A stretch of DNA of 64,000 nt from Siphonodentalium dalli. Lineage: Eukaryota > Mollusca > Scaphopoda > Gadilida > Siphonodentaliidae. The notes beneath the pieces were generated by a model. It worked only from the letters and a program-made list of their open reading frames with translations, did no database searches and was not told where the DNA came from. This document shows, piece after piece, positions 34,701 through 45,116 of this stretch (positions within the stretch are counted from its first letter, which is position 1; each line of letters opens with the position of its first letter). Made by a program: the position numbers and the translations under genes. The stretch is taken from the NCBI GenBank assembly GCA_032622095.1, contig CP136069.1:64154819-64218818 (forward strand), given 5' to 3'.

Positions 34701-37700
34701 TTGTCTGGGGCTCTGTATGGGTGCACTCTTAACAACATTGTAGAGAATGAACAGGCGCCCAATCAAATTCTTTTTGCAACCATTTGCGCCAGCTTTTTTA
34801 TTCAATAATGCCACAAGTATGCCTTTTTAAATGACAATAGCATGATTACTCAATCGCTGCTTCATAACAATATTTAGACTAATTGAATGCTAATTGAGTT
34901 TCTTATATTGTGATGTCATGATTAATCATTCACATGGATCGGAAAATGTTATTTTGTGACAAAACAAACAGATTATATCGAATTATTGTGACGCAGATTT
35001 TGAATCATTTTTGTGAAATATGATTTTGGATAATCTCTCATTTATCGAGTTCACAAAACGGTAATATTCACATCCAACTATTATAGCTAAATATAACTAT
35101 GATAGTTGAATTCAGGATGTGCCTGACCTAATAATAGTTGAATTAAGATTTAACTGATAACATACCTGAGCCGTGCATGGCAATGGCATATCTTCTATAT
35201 CTGCACAATCTCCAATGGAATAAATGCTGTCTGTATTATCACCTAGCACATGGAGATATTTATCGGTGACAATCTGAAAAAGTAGGTGCGTATGACATCA
35301 AGCCTTGAAATAGTGTGCCTGTGATTTGCAGAATGAGGTCCCCAGAGGGTGAATTTAGTGATGCTACCCCGCATAGCGGGCTAGCATCACCAAATTCACC
35401 CTCTGGGAACCTCATTCTGCTGAGTTGTAAGCAGAATGAGGTCCCCAGAGGGTGAATTTGGCGATGCTAGCCCGCTATGCGGGGTAGCATCACTAAATTC
35501 ACACTCTGGGGACCTCATTCTGCAAATGGCAGGCACACTATTTCAAGGCTTGTATGACATAATAAAATAGAATTTTTAAACAATTCAAGCATTCCATCAA
35601 AACTCCAATTGCAAACAATAGGGAGGTTGAGATTAAACCTTCCATGACTGGAGCTTCTGAATTTTTTGCGAAAACCCTGTGCCAATGCATTCTCTTAAAT
35701 ATAAGCGAGTCTCCCATATGGAGCCTCGCATATATAAGAGAATACATTGGACTAACAATATTTATCTTTACCTTGTAAGCCAGTGCATTCTCTTATATAT
35801 GCGAGGCTCCCAATGGGAGACTCACATATATTAGAGAATTAACTGGCACAGGATCTTTAATGCTGCACAAGCACAGCTCCCATCATGAAAGGGTTAAAAA
35901 CTTCTAACCTCGCCCGTCGGCCTTAACAGACTATAATTCTCTGTGTCCAAGTTTGAAAATTTTTATCCAGTTGTCACACAGCTATGTTCTATTTCCAAAC
36001 AAACAGCAATTTCGTTAGCTGTCAACGAGACACGATACATGCCATACTAAAGTTTGTTGAATAAGGCTGCTACTGACGCATAGCAATTCACACTCGGTGT
36101 TATGCAGAATATATCAATGAGACAACAGTTGTTCTACAAATGGTCATGGTCTCCCACCACACCGTGACATATACATGTAGTAGAGTCTGATATTTATGTG
36201 ACAGCTGAAGATAGAAGTTTTCAATATAAACCTACCTGTTAGCTGTATTATGAATTCTAAGCTAGTTTTAGAGCAGTCTCACTTAAAGCTCTGCGTGCAG
36301 TTTTAGAACATATATTTTCATGATTTAGTTTTTATCTAGTGATCAAAATAGGAAGCAAATATATACTTCACTTATGTTTTAACTCGTTTCACTTAAATAA
36401 ACATAAATTAGAATAACAACTACGAATTATAGAAACAAAGTTTTAATCTAGAAAGACAGGTACATGTAAACATATATGGATTCAGTGTGCATATCACGCA
36501 GCATATTACAGTAGTCAATAACTGTAATGCATGTACCTGTACTCCATACGACCAGGCTGCATGGAAGCTCTTACCTGACCAGACTTGTTTTTTTGATATG
36601 TGAGTTTCTTTGTGAACTGAGATGGGGCCAGACCTGTACTCCATACAACCAGGCTACACGGAAGCGATGTCCCATCATCTAGCACCACACAGCCCTCCTT
36701 CACTTCTAAAAGTATTGATATTTGTATGCTGTTATGAAAAGACATCTTTAGATATATAAGTTTTTTGAGATTATATTTGTCATTTGCGAATATTTTCTAC
36801 ACCACTGGCAGTCCCAATCTATCTAAAACCCATTCTGGCGGTCCCTTAAAATTTAATTTCATATTTCGCAACAAATTTGTGAATGAATTTAATCTTTATG
36901 TTCATGACAACTTATACTTGGCGTAAACCGACAACATCCACTGGTGCTTAATATTGAACACGTTCTTACTGAATAGTTATTTTTAATTTTGTATTATGTT
37001 TATGGTTAACCAATTAAAATTTAGTGCTATTAACCCTTTCATGATGGGAGCTGCGCTGGTGCATTACAGATCCTGTGCCAGTGCATTCTCTTATATCTGC
37101 TAGTCTCCCATAGGGAGCCTCGCATATATAAGATAATTCACTGGCTTAAAAGGTCAAGGTAATATTGTTAGGCCAATGTATTCTCTTATATATATGCGAG
37201 GTTCCCCATGGGAGATTCACATATATAAGAGAATGCATTGGCACAGGGTTTTTGTCTAGTAATGCTTCAGGGAAAGATACTATCTGTCTTATGAATAAAA
37301 GGTACTAAATAGACCAACATTGTCTTCTCAGATTTTATCACTCAGGTGTTAGAATTTCAATGTGCGAGACAAGGAAAAAAGAAACTCTCCTTTATCCTAC
37401 TTTTTTCATGCGAATCCCACTGCCCATTAACACTTTCTACGCTAAAAGGATTCTCCCATTTACATTGGAATGGTCTATTATTCATTTGGAGGGGTGAATA
37501 CAGGCTCGGTAATGATGCATCCCAAGATGCACAATTCTATGTCGAAAAATGGCAATAACACTGCCAAAATGACTCCAACAGAACTCAAAATCACAGGTGT
37601 GCAGGTTCCCATTCTGGTTGATATATATGCCAAGTTAAAAAAAATGACCAGAAAATGACAGAATACAGGCTTGGATAAAGTTCTGGATGGACGGATGGAT

Positions 37701-40700
37701 GGATGGAAGCACGCACACATGGACGGGGATCATCACTATAGTACTCTGACGGAATGTCGGCGGACAAAAAAAGGTGTACCAAATCCATATTCGAACTTGA
37801 ACTGTTTTTTCAAGTGAGTAATCCATATACCAAGTTTGAAAATAATCATATATTTAAACTAAAGTTATCACCCGGATACCAAAATAATCAGAAAATTCTA
37901 ATTCAACAAGGACCATAATTCTGGTAAAATAGGCGGACCTGTACACCCTGACAATAAGCTCACATACCAACTATTATTAAATTCCATGAAAAATTACTGA
38001 ATATATCATCCGGAAACCATCTGGGACAGACTGGTGATTTCTCTAGTCGCACCAGAATTTGGAGACAAAATTGGAAGTAAATCTGGTTCTATTGTTACCT
38101 AAAGCACCTTTCTTATTTCCTATTTATATTGCACAATTGTTACCTCCCATATACAGTAATGCCCTAATTAATCGACTCCATAACCACAGCAGAATTATGG
38201 ATAATTTTTCAGGATTTAGTCGGAAATATGGCTTGTTGCCATTCATCGGAAAGCTCTCACTGAGAGCTTTCCGATGAATGGCAACAAGCCATATTTCCAA
38301 CTAAATCCTGAAAAATTACCCATAATTCTTCTGTGGTTATGGAGTCGATTAATTAGGGCATTACTGTAATAGAACTAGATACCTTTGACAACAGCTTGTT
38401 TAAGAGTGAACCTCTCCCTTTTGCGGATCGTATTCTCTGCATATCTCTGTAGCCTTGCATCAAATGAACCTAATATCTTATTAGATTCGACTAGTGTGAC
38501 TTTCACATGTTCTTTCACCTGCTTATAAAGGCGAGATACATCCTGGAAATAATGACAAACGATATCAGCATGAGTTTTTCCCCGATATATTATAATTCTT
38601 TTGCACTCCCAAGTCTATTATTCATAACATAGGCCAAACAATAAAAAATCAGTTTTCTCAGGCACCTCTCTTGTCACTAAAATGTTCTTTTAAAAAGCCT
38701 CTTCATAATTTTTTCTGTTAGAAATATTGGATTTTGTTTTTTTGGATTTTTTTTCCAGATGTTTAATTTTTTTTTTAATAAATAGCCTCCCTCCCTCCCT
38801 CATTTCAAAATTGAGATCTAATTTCCTGAGAACACAGATATTTTAGTTTAATGGCTTTATTATGGGTGTGTGTGGTATCAAATTTTTGTATGTACTGAAA
38901 TAATGCTTCACCTTATTAGAGGACAAATCTAACTGTATTTGCCAAGGGTTAGTCTATCACCACACTGTAGTGTGCTGGTGGATCTGAGATGAATTGTAGC
39001 ATGTATATTATTAATATTATTTATAAACATGCAAAGCATATGGTACAACAGTTGACAAGAGAAAGCATGTTGTACTCAGAAAGATGCTGTGTGTTAGTGA
39101 GAACACAACTGTGGAATTGAGGTTCATGACGGGAGCTACGTTGTGCAGCATTAAAGATCCTGTGCCAGTGCATTCTCTTATATATGCTCCCATAGGGAGC
39201 ATTGCATGTATAAGAGATTGCACTGGCTTACAAGTCCACATAAATAGTGTTAGGCCAATGAATTCACTATCAAGCCTTCAAATAGAGTGTCTGTCATTTG
39301 CAGAATGAGGTCCCCAGAGGGTGAATTTAGTGATGCTACCCCGCATAACGGGCTAGCATCACCAAATTCACCCTCTGGGGACCTCATTCTGCTTACACCT
39401 CAGCAGAATGAGGTTCCCAGAGGGTGAATTTGGTGATGCTAGCCCGCTATGCGGGGTAGCATCACTAAATTCACCCTCTGGGGACCTCATTCTGCAAATG
39501 ACAGACACCCTATTTCAAGGCTTGTTCACTATATATATATATATCTGCGTAGAAAAAATTATAATTTATTTTACTTCAAAAAGTCATCCAAAGGTAGATG
39601 AAGTTAGAATACCAGTAAATACCAGATATTTAAATAACAGGTAATTGATAATACTAATATGCAACTGCCACTCGTAGGTTTATATTGTATGTCACTTTAA
39701 AGTGATATATATGAAACACTCTGTTGGAGTGCTCAAAGTGAATAAGCTTGCTCAACATAATGATTTTAACAAATGTAGAATCAAGTTGCCAACATGCATC
39801 TTCTTAAATATTCATCATTTGCAGTTACTCTGAATCATTTCTGTGTGTTTACTGATGATTAACCCTTTCTTGAGGTTCTTGATGGGAGCTGCGCTGGTGC
39901 AGCATTAAAGATCCTGTGCCAGTGCATTCTCTTATATATGTGAATCTCCCATAGGGAGCCTCACTTATATAAGACAATGCACTGGCTTACAAGGTCAAGG
40001 TAAATATTGTTAGACCAATGTATACTCTTATATACAATGTATACGAGGCTCCGGATGGGAGATTCACATATTAATTAAGAGAATGCTTTGGTAAAAGTTT
40101 TTCGCAAAATTTCAGGAAGCTCCAGTCATGAAAGGATTAAGTTGGTCAGGATCATACTTGTTTACTTTCCCGATTTAGTCGGGAGTCTCCCGTAATCCAG
40201 CCCTATCTCCCCCACTGCCAATTGGTAAAACAGTTTCTCCCGAATTCACTAATATTGAAAAACAAATATATCCTCAACATATGCAGCTAACTGATATACA
40301 ATAGCAGTCACAGAAAGGCAACAGAAAACAGGCTGCGTAATTAGCATGGGGTAATTAATCGTCACACGATTATCCAAAGCTAAACTCATGACACCTCTCA
40401 TTCAATTAAATTAGCATGGACATGCAACGTGAATTTACTGACCACGTGCAAAGGATCATAATTGTTCATCTGGCAAGAAACAGAACCATGATGTTGACTC
40501 AAAGTTATAAAAAGAAGTGATGACATCTTATGTAATAACAGAGCGAACAAGCTGGATGATGACGTCATCAGTTGGATTAACTGCTCGTGCTTTCATCAGG
40601 AATGTGGTGGTATCAAAGACAATTTCTTACTTGCATTATTTGGTAATAATTAGAGTAAAACTAGCAAGATTTTTTTTTTATAAAAAGTCTCCCGAATTGG

Positions 40701-43700
40701 AGCCAGATCTCCCGAATTTGGAAGATCAATTTCTCGAAATCGGCTCTAGAATAAACATTTCTGATCAGGACGAGGTGTAATAAGGTTTATGGTAAAATAC
40801 CTGTTCCACAAAGTCATAAAACTCTGCTCCGAATTCGACCCCAGTAGGCCCTCCTCCAACGATGACTGTATGAAGCAACCTCTGTCTTTCCACCTCAGTG
40901 GTACCAGGCTGCAGCGCCAGCTCAAAGTTACTCAAAATCTTATTCCGGATTTGTCTAGCATCTGCAATTTCCTGAAAGGAACAGAAAGAACTATGATCAC
41001 TTGCCTGATGTGTCATTTCTACTAGTCCTTGGTCCCCGTAAATGATTAATTAGTTACTTGGGGGGATAGGAACCATCTAGATATAATTTACTAGTCACGA
41101 CGCACAATGTGCATCTCTCTGGTGTTACTAGCCCAAATTTTCTTTGGCATAAACCAGCTTGTGATATCGGTAGAGTGAGACCCTAGCTTACACCGAAGAC
41201 CGCTCCCATTACTCCTTTATAGTGGACTTATAGGTCCAGAAGTGGGATTTGTCAACAATAAACCGGAACTTTAAAATAAACCATCAGCATACATGACAAA
41301 ACAAGCCATATATGTGTCTAAATAAACCTTGTAAGCCTCTATTTTTTAATGCACAGATTCTAGGATGGCAGACTTGTAATAAACACAGAACGATATGAAT
41401 GTTAATGGGATTGTTGATACAGTACTTGTGCCATCGCTGAAGGATAGAACTCAAAGCTGCGCCCCTCGTTCTATCCTTCCGCGCTTGCATGCGTGCCGTA
41501 TCAACAAACCCATTAACACACTCATGTCATTCTATGTATTTATGCAACATCAGAGCCCATTTATAAAACCATTATAGTGAGTAAGAAAACCTGGACATTA
41601 CATTACATTAACTATGCTGTTAGGATGCATATTGTTATATGAGAGGTCACTTCTCCCTGGGACAAACATAGGGAGTATCACATTTTGTGAGATGTCTTCC
41701 ATGTCACCCTCTAGACTCACGGTGGGGAAATTACATGGTTTTGAGGTTGTGAGTACCATGCTTGCAATGTGGCCGAAACTAGTCCAAACACACAAAAAAC
41801 ATAATATATAAAGGAACTGACTCAAAACATAGGTTTTGACTGTTACGAGCATAAGCTAGTTTATTTATATATATTTATATAACAGACTATGTAATATATC
41901 ATATTCTAGTTAATACCTTTCTCCTCGTTTCTGGTTGTGTTTACGATCAGCCATTTTGAATGCATGATACTCATTAACTCAAAACCACGTGATTCCCCAT
42001 AGTGTGACTGGTCCCTTGCACCATCAGAGATTCATCCTGTATCTTTTAAAGTAAACCAACATGATACCAACCTTGAGGAAGAATGCATGTTCGTAGACTC
42101 CGGGAACATTGAATGTATTGCTGAGAGCGCCGACACCAATCACAAGCTTGTCATACTGCAGGTCATAGAACAATTCCTGGTTAAGGAGACTCTGGCATCT
42201 GATTCGCTTATTGTCAGCGTCCAGCTCCACGGCATGTGAAAGATGAAAATGTTCCGTGTTCCGAAATATTGTGTTTCGCACTGGCTGGATGATGGACCTG
42301 TCAGCAAATAAACAAGCTTGCAAATAGTGTGTCTTGTCATTTTCAGATTGAGGTCCCCAGAGGGTGAATTTAGTAATACTGTCCCACACGGCGTGCTAGC
42401 ATCACCAAATTCACCCTCTGAGGACCTCATTCTGCTTAGACCTCATCTTCTGGTAAGTATCTATTGTCTCAAATTAACAGTGTTTTTAGATACTTTTTCC
42501 CTTCTGTTGAATTTCTATATCCCCTATTTTGCATAAAATAAAATGCATAATTGAGGTGACTAATGGGTGAACATCACCAACTTTAACTGGGAAACTTCAA
42601 TCTGATCCTGGGTCTCCTCATGTACAACTGGAAAACAAACGTTTCGGACAGACAGAATGCCAGAATAATGAACACATACATGTTACTCCTTCCCCCACAA
42701 GCCTGATTATAATTTAAAAAGAGTTCAGGTCAAAATGACCTGCACAATTATGACTGGGTAGGTCATTCTGAAATAGAGTAGGTCGATATAGTAGGAAGCA
42801 ATATTTTAAATATAAATTTGTCACTTTAGGCCAATATAAAATAAATTGTCAATGACACTGTAGCTTAACTTGGAGAGGGGATATTTTCATGTGTTACAGT
42901 CAATGGAGTGATTAGGAATGCGGAAAGTTATACTAGATGTGAATATGAAGAGATATTTATAAATTAAAACCCAAGATGGCCACAGGCAGCCATGTTTAAC
43001 AAATTTCGGAAAAATTAGATGACTCCAATCTAGTGGTCACCCCAAAGTTCCATATGACGTCTGGTGATGATCAAATGAGGGACATCATCTGTAGGGGTTC
43101 CAAACTTCCAAAGGATTTAGTCATGCAAAGAGTAAAATCCAAGATAGCCGCTCATCACTGCTGGCAGCAATGTTTTTTGCAATTGGCAGGCATGTTATTC
43201 AATGAAATATGGAAATATTGTATAGCTCCCATCTAGTCATTACCCAAAAGATCAGTATGAAGTTTTGTAATGATCAGATGAGGGATGTGGTTTGTGGGGT
43301 GTTGCAAAGGATTTAGTCAAGCAAAGAGTAAAATCGAAGATGGCTGCTGGCAGCCATATTTTACATCGAAAATTGTTCAAATTTGATAGCTCCTATCTAG
43401 AAGTGATCAAAAACATGCCTGTAAATTTTAAAAACAATTTTCCAATAAATGCGAGCTGCAGGGTGCGACAATGGATTCAAATTAGAAATCCAAGATGGCT
43501 GCTGGCGATCATGTTTTTCATTGAAAAACAAAAAATTTGATGGCTATTTTATGGCACCTATCAAGTGGTCAACCAAAAGATTCATATGAATTATGGTGAA
43601 GATCGGATGATGGGTGTGGCAAAGGATTTATTCATGAAAAGAGTAGAATACAAGATGGCTGTTTTTCATTGAAAATCATTCAAATTTGATATCTCCTATC

Positions 43701-44466
43701 TAGAGGTGATCCAAAACATGCCTGTACATTTTCAAAACTATTCTTTGATAAATGGGGGCTGCAGCGATGGATTCAATTTGAAATCCAAGATGGCTGCTCG
43801 CGGCCATGTTTTTTAATTAATTTTGGAAAAAGTTGATGGCTCCCATGTAGAGGTCACCCTGAAGAACCATATAAAGTTTGGTGATGATCGGATGAGAGAT
43901 GTGACCTGTAGGGTGTGCTAACGGAAATTGTTGACAGACGGACAGGCGCACACATGGACAGACGGACTCAAACCCATGGCAATAGCTCAAACTTGACTTT
44001 GTCAAGTTGAGCTAAAAACAGGTAAATAAAATGCGGATAATTCCATCAATAATCAATAATATGAAATGTACTTTCTCAATTGTCAGGCTTGATCACATCT
44101 TGTTGAACATAATTCAGATGCAGACAATTGGATGGAGAGAATCTACTGATTTCAATAGTTCTGACTTCTGGGAAAAAATTAGGAGTTGATAGTAAGTAAA
44201 TACCTGAACTCTAAAGTTCCGACTGTTGTGCTTGCTAGCAACGGTGTGAACAGGAAATGGTTCCTCGGACTGACAACAATTACATCGTACACCGATTTGT
44301 TTATACTCTTCAAAACACTGTAGCTTCCCCAACCTGTCCCAAGAATGATCAACTGCTTCCTCGGATTATCTGTTGATTTGTTTTGTTGAACACATTTTGA
44401 AACACCTTTAGTGAATCTCAGAAGTTTGCGATCTATCACTTGCCTTCTTGAAACACCACTCAACAT
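31631..44466 (-). CDS. NDH2: Alternative (type II) NADH:ubiquinone oxidoreductase, NDI1-like, complete 8-exon CDS
   Basis: Joining eight coding exons (44204-44466, 42072-42297, 40801-40971, 38383-38542, 36575-36705, 35166-35273, 33733-33886, 31631-31758) gives an unbroken 446-codon frame with GT-AG introns and matching phases throughout. Family knowledge: NDH-2 is a single-subunit, FAD-containing, non-proton-pumping enzyme of the inner mitochondrial membrane that passes electrons from NADH to ubiquinone and bypasses complex I. Seen here: a basic N-terminus (residues 1-28, rich in R/K/S) suited to a mitochondrial presequence; the first dinucleotide-binding glycine motif GTGWGS (43-48); the second, GGGPTG (202-207); the family block VWSTGLAP (294-301); the FAD-contact block SIGDCA (336-341); and the C-terminal membrane-association region ending FGRDISRF. 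There is no inserted EF-hand, so it resembles the NDI/internal type rather than calcium-binding external forms. The length is normal for the family. Introns are loaded with MITEs but no exon is interrupted. Low bases hold the 3' end. Confidence 0.95.
32003..32465. mobile_element. TTAA MITE, CCCTTTACCCAAC subfamily, two hairpin cores
   Basis: TTAA at both edges. Two oppositely oriented hairpin cores (32034-32101 and 32245-32312) around an AT-rich spacer of AATTGTTAAAGAATGTA-like units. It lies within NDH-2 intron 7 and interrupts an older block with CTACGAG palindromes. Confidence 0.8.
32480..33490. repeat. Scattered CTACGAGATAACTCGTAG palindromes in NDH-2 intron 7
   Basis: CTACGAGTTAACTCGTAG at 32497-32514, a split version at 33257-33306 (CTACGAGATAAC ... 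GAGCTATCTCGTA), and TACGAGATAACTCGTAG at 33470-33486; CTACGAGCTAACTC also at 31978. The same 18-mer forms the subterminal repeats of the 53347-54898 element, so these are probably relics of that family. Confidence 0.5.
33733..33886 (-). CDS. NDH2: NDH-2 coding exon 7
   Basis: A 154-bp exon from GTTTAAG|GTTGCT to GTTCAAG|GTGAGG, residues 354-404 plus one base of Gly405. It holds [14 protein letters not shown] and [18 protein letters not shown]. The block with SMGMLAYIG matches the quinone-site/hydrophobic region preceding the C-terminal amphipathic helices in NDH-2 structures (family knowledge). Confidence 0.9.
33955..34062. repeat. Truncated short-form TTAA MITE in NDH-2 intron 6
   Basis: TTAACCCTTTCAGTGCCAAG with the same 100 bp that follows in 137-286, ending at GAGCTCTTA; the right end is missing. 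It starts about 70 bp from the acceptor of NDH-2 exon 7. Confidence 0.65.
34350..34440. repeat. Partial copy of the 51.2-51.6 kb MITE in NDH-2 intron 6
   Basis: AGGCCATAGCTGTTCCGTAT through GGTTCCTCTTCCAAATGTAA and CATTCAAAAATTAAGTGGG, matching 51520-51645 with deletions. Confidence 0.6.
34485..34575. repeat. Isolated TTAA-MITE hairpin core in NDH-2 intron 6
   Basis: Only the hairpin is present: CCTGTGCCAATGCATTCTCT through the CAACC-ATA-GGTCG loop and back to GCATTGGCCTAAC; no terminal sequences. One loop stem base pair has decayed (CGACC to CAACC). Confidence 0.65.
35166..35273 (-). CDS. NDH2: NDH-2 coding exon 6 (FAD-contact SIGDCA block)
   Basis: A 108-bp exon of 36 codons (residues 318-353), too short to stand out as an ORF. 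The acceptor is TTTTTCAG|ATTGTC and the donor GCTCAG|GTATG. It reads [20 protein letters not shown] followed by [21 protein letters not shown] is the conserved FAD-contact motif near the C-terminal half. It was placed by homology reasoning between exons 5 and 7; the phases fit exactly. Confidence 0.9.
35299..35552. mobile_element. hAT-like 254-bp double-hairpin MITE in NDH-2 intron 5
   Basis: CAAGCCTTGAAATAGTGTG to CACACTATTTCAAGGCTTG with exact 8-bp duplication TATGACAT (35291-35298, 35553-35560). It lies 26 bp upstream of NDH-2 exon 6's acceptor side. Both hairpins well preserved. Confidence 0.9.
35633..35897. mobile_element. TTAA MITE, CATGACTGG subfamily, in NDH-2 intron 5
   Basis: TTAA at both edges, CCTTCCATGACTGGAGC at the left and GCTCCCATCATGAAAGGG at the right. 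Two cores (35683-35752 and 35778-35849) joined by AATATTTATCTTTACCTTGT, a linker found in all members of this subfamily. Confidence 0.75.
36575..36705 (-). CDS. NDH2: NDH-2 coding exon 5 (VWSTGLAP block)
   Basis: A 131-bp exon from ACTTTTAG|AA to GGTCAG|GTAAGA, residues 274-317. The segment [12 protein letters not shown] is the most diagnostic NDH-2 signature in the window. It follows [13 protein letters not shown], the usual 'v.l.dG..i.c..vVWatG' context. The donor matches the GTAAG consensus well. Confidence 0.92.
37030..37247. mobile_element. TTAA MITE, CATGACTGG subfamily, right end truncated
   Basis: TTAACCCTTTCATGATGGGA at the left, two hairpin cores (37078-37146 and 37172-37240), then the element stops after GGCACAGGGTTTTTG without the terminal inverted sequence. 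In NDH-2 intron 4. Confidence 0.65.
38153..38368. mobile_element. Tc1/mariner-like palindromic MITE in NDH-2 intron 4
   Basis: TA-CAGTAATGCCCTAATTAATC to AGGGCATTACTG-TA, full hairpin with few mismatches. It ends 15 bp from the donor of NDH-2 exon 4. Confidence 0.8.
38383..38542 (-). CDS. NDH2: NDH-2 coding exon 4
   Basis: A 160-bp exon from TTTCCAG|GATGTA to GTCAAAG|GTATCT, encoding residues 221-273 plus one base of Glu274. It reads [20 protein letters not shown], the beta-strand/helix following the second glycine motif; the acidic ES at the strand end is the usual ribose-binding position of NADH-specific members. A Tc1-like MITE (38153-38368) ends 15 bp beyond its donor. Confidence 0.88.
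39110..39262. repeat. Truncated TTAA MITE core in NDH-2 intron 3
   Basis: GGGAGCTACGTTGTGCAGCA through one core hairpin (39164-39232, loop CTCCC-ATA-GGGAG) and the linker to CCAATGAATTCACTAT, where the 254-bp hAT-like element at 39271 is inserted. Confidence 0.6.
39271..39524. mobile_element. hAT-like 254-bp double-hairpin MITE in NDH-2 intron 3
   Basis: CAAGCCTTCAAATAGAGTGT to CTATTTCAAGGCTTG with exact duplication TTCACTAT (39263-39270, 39525-39532). Inserted into the linker of a TTAA MITE. Confidence 0.9.
39859..40140. mobile_element. TTAA MITE, CATGACTGG subfamily, in NDH-2 intron 3
   Basis: TTAA 39859-39862 and 40137-40140. Left end reads GATGGGAGCTGCGCTGGTGC, right end GGAAGCTCCAGTCATGAAAGG. 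Two cores with CTCCC/GGGAG loops; the second core has a short insertion and decayed stem. Confidence 0.7.
40801..40971 (-). CDS. NDH2: NDH-2 coding exon 3 (second nucleotide-binding motif)
   Basis: A 171-bp exon of 57 whole codons (residues 164-220), from TTTCAG|GAAATT to GAACAG|GTATTT. It starts [13 protein letters not shown] and contains [15 protein letters not shown], the second Rossmann glycine motif (NADH site), ending at FVEQ. Confidence 0.92.
41396..41520. repeat. Hairpin in NDH-2 intron 2
   Basis: AATGTTAATGGGATTGTTGA ... GAAGGATAGAAC (41396-41450) pairs with GTTCTATCCTTCC ... AACAAACCCATTAAC (41468-41517); loop of about 17 bases. Confidence 0.65.
42072..42297 (-). CDS. NDH2: NDH-2 coding exon 2
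   Basis: Acceptor GACAG|G completes Arg88; the exon continues [13 protein letters not shown] and ends AFFLK before a GTTGGT donor (226 bp, leaves phase 0). It covers residues 89-163, including [15 protein letters not shown], the segment between the two nucleotide-binding folds. A hAT-like MITE begins only about 10 bp upstream of the exon, on the intron side. Confidence 0.9.
42309..42640. mobile_element. hAT-like MITE, long form, right hairpin lost, in NDH-2 intron 1
   Basis: CAAGCTTGCAAATAGTGTG at the left, hairpin at 42345-42436, the common spacer, then ends near GGGTCTCCTCATGTACAACT. It begins about 10 bp outside NDH-2 exon 2, close to its branch/acceptor region. Confidence 0.7.
42966..44017 (+). 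repeat. Tandem array of six units starting AAGATGGC (NDH-2 intron 1)
   Basis: Units begin near 42966, 43139, 43335, 43486, 43649 and 43781, 130-235 bp each, in two alternating types: one with GGTGATGATCGGATGAGGGA-like and AAGGATTTAGTCATGCAAAG blocks, the other with AACATGCCTGTAAATTTT and GGGCTGCAGGGTGCGACAAT. The array ends with ACGGACAG/CAGACGG units and AACTTGACTTTGTCAAGTT. Probably the remains of one transposon family; both types also echo at 3061 and 3461. Confidence 0.75.
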
Positions 44467-44468
44467 TT
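44204..44468 (-). CDS. NDH2: NDH-2 first coding exon (presequence and FAD/NAD glycine motif 1)
   Basis: The ATG is at 44466-44464. A pyrimidine-rich tract ending TTTTAG sits two bases before it, so the exon starts at 44468 and at least one untranslated exon lies upstream. The exon encodes residues 1-87 and two bases of Arg88; the donor is CAG|GTATTT. It carries the basic presequence ([13 protein letters not shown]), the glycine motif GTGWGS and the family block ending [10 protein letters not shown] chose this Met because any upstream in-frame codon would lie in the intron. Confidence 0.9.
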
Positions 44469-44499
44469 CTAAAACAAAAAGCAATGTACATGCTACTGC

Positions 44500-44810
44500 C
44501 CCGCAATAGTGTGTCTATCCCACCCAGCGGGCTAGCATCACCAAATTCACCTATGGGAACTTCATTCGGATGAGGCTTCAACTGCTATGGGAGACCTAGG
44601 ATCAGATTGAGTTTCCCCAGTTGGAAGTTGGTGGTGTTCACCCATTGGTCACTTTGATTATGCATTTAATCTTCTCCAATTTGGGGGATAATATAACTGA
44701 ACAGAAGGGGAAAAGACACTAAATACAATGTTAATTTGAGCCTAAGCAGAATGAGGTCCTCACAGGGTGAATTTGGTGATGCTAACCCACCATGGGAGAT
44801 TACGCAACCC
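44500..44810. mobile_element. hAT-like MITE, long form, both hairpins eroded
   Basis: Half hairpin (44505-44570), spacer in reverse orientation, half hairpin (44745-44800). No duplicated flank visible. Immediately upstream of the acceptor of NDH-2's first coding exon. Confidence 0.6.
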
Positions 44811-44889
44811 AGAATAAATGCAATATCGCAAATCAATCTATCTGTACTAATTTAATTTTATGATAATGTTAAACCTGTCAAATCATGGT

Positions 44890-45116
44890 GCAGCATTAAA
44901 GATCCTGTGACAGTGCATTCTCTTATATACATGTATGCAGTCTCCCATAGGGAGCCTCGCATATATAAGAGAACAGACTGGCTTAAAAGGTCAAGATAAA
45001 TATTGTTAGGCCTATATATTCTCTTATATATGCGAGGCTCCCTATGTGAGAATAAGAGAATGCATTGGGGAAACGATTTTTGCAAATTTCCGGAATCTCC
45101 GTCATGGATGGGTTAA
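44890..45116. mobile_element. TTAA MITE, CATGACTGG subfamily, left end missing
   Basis: Begins in GTGCAGCATTAAAGATCCTGT, has two cores (the second partly deleted), and ends CCGTCATGGATGGGTTAA (TTAA 45113-45116). Confidence 0.6.
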
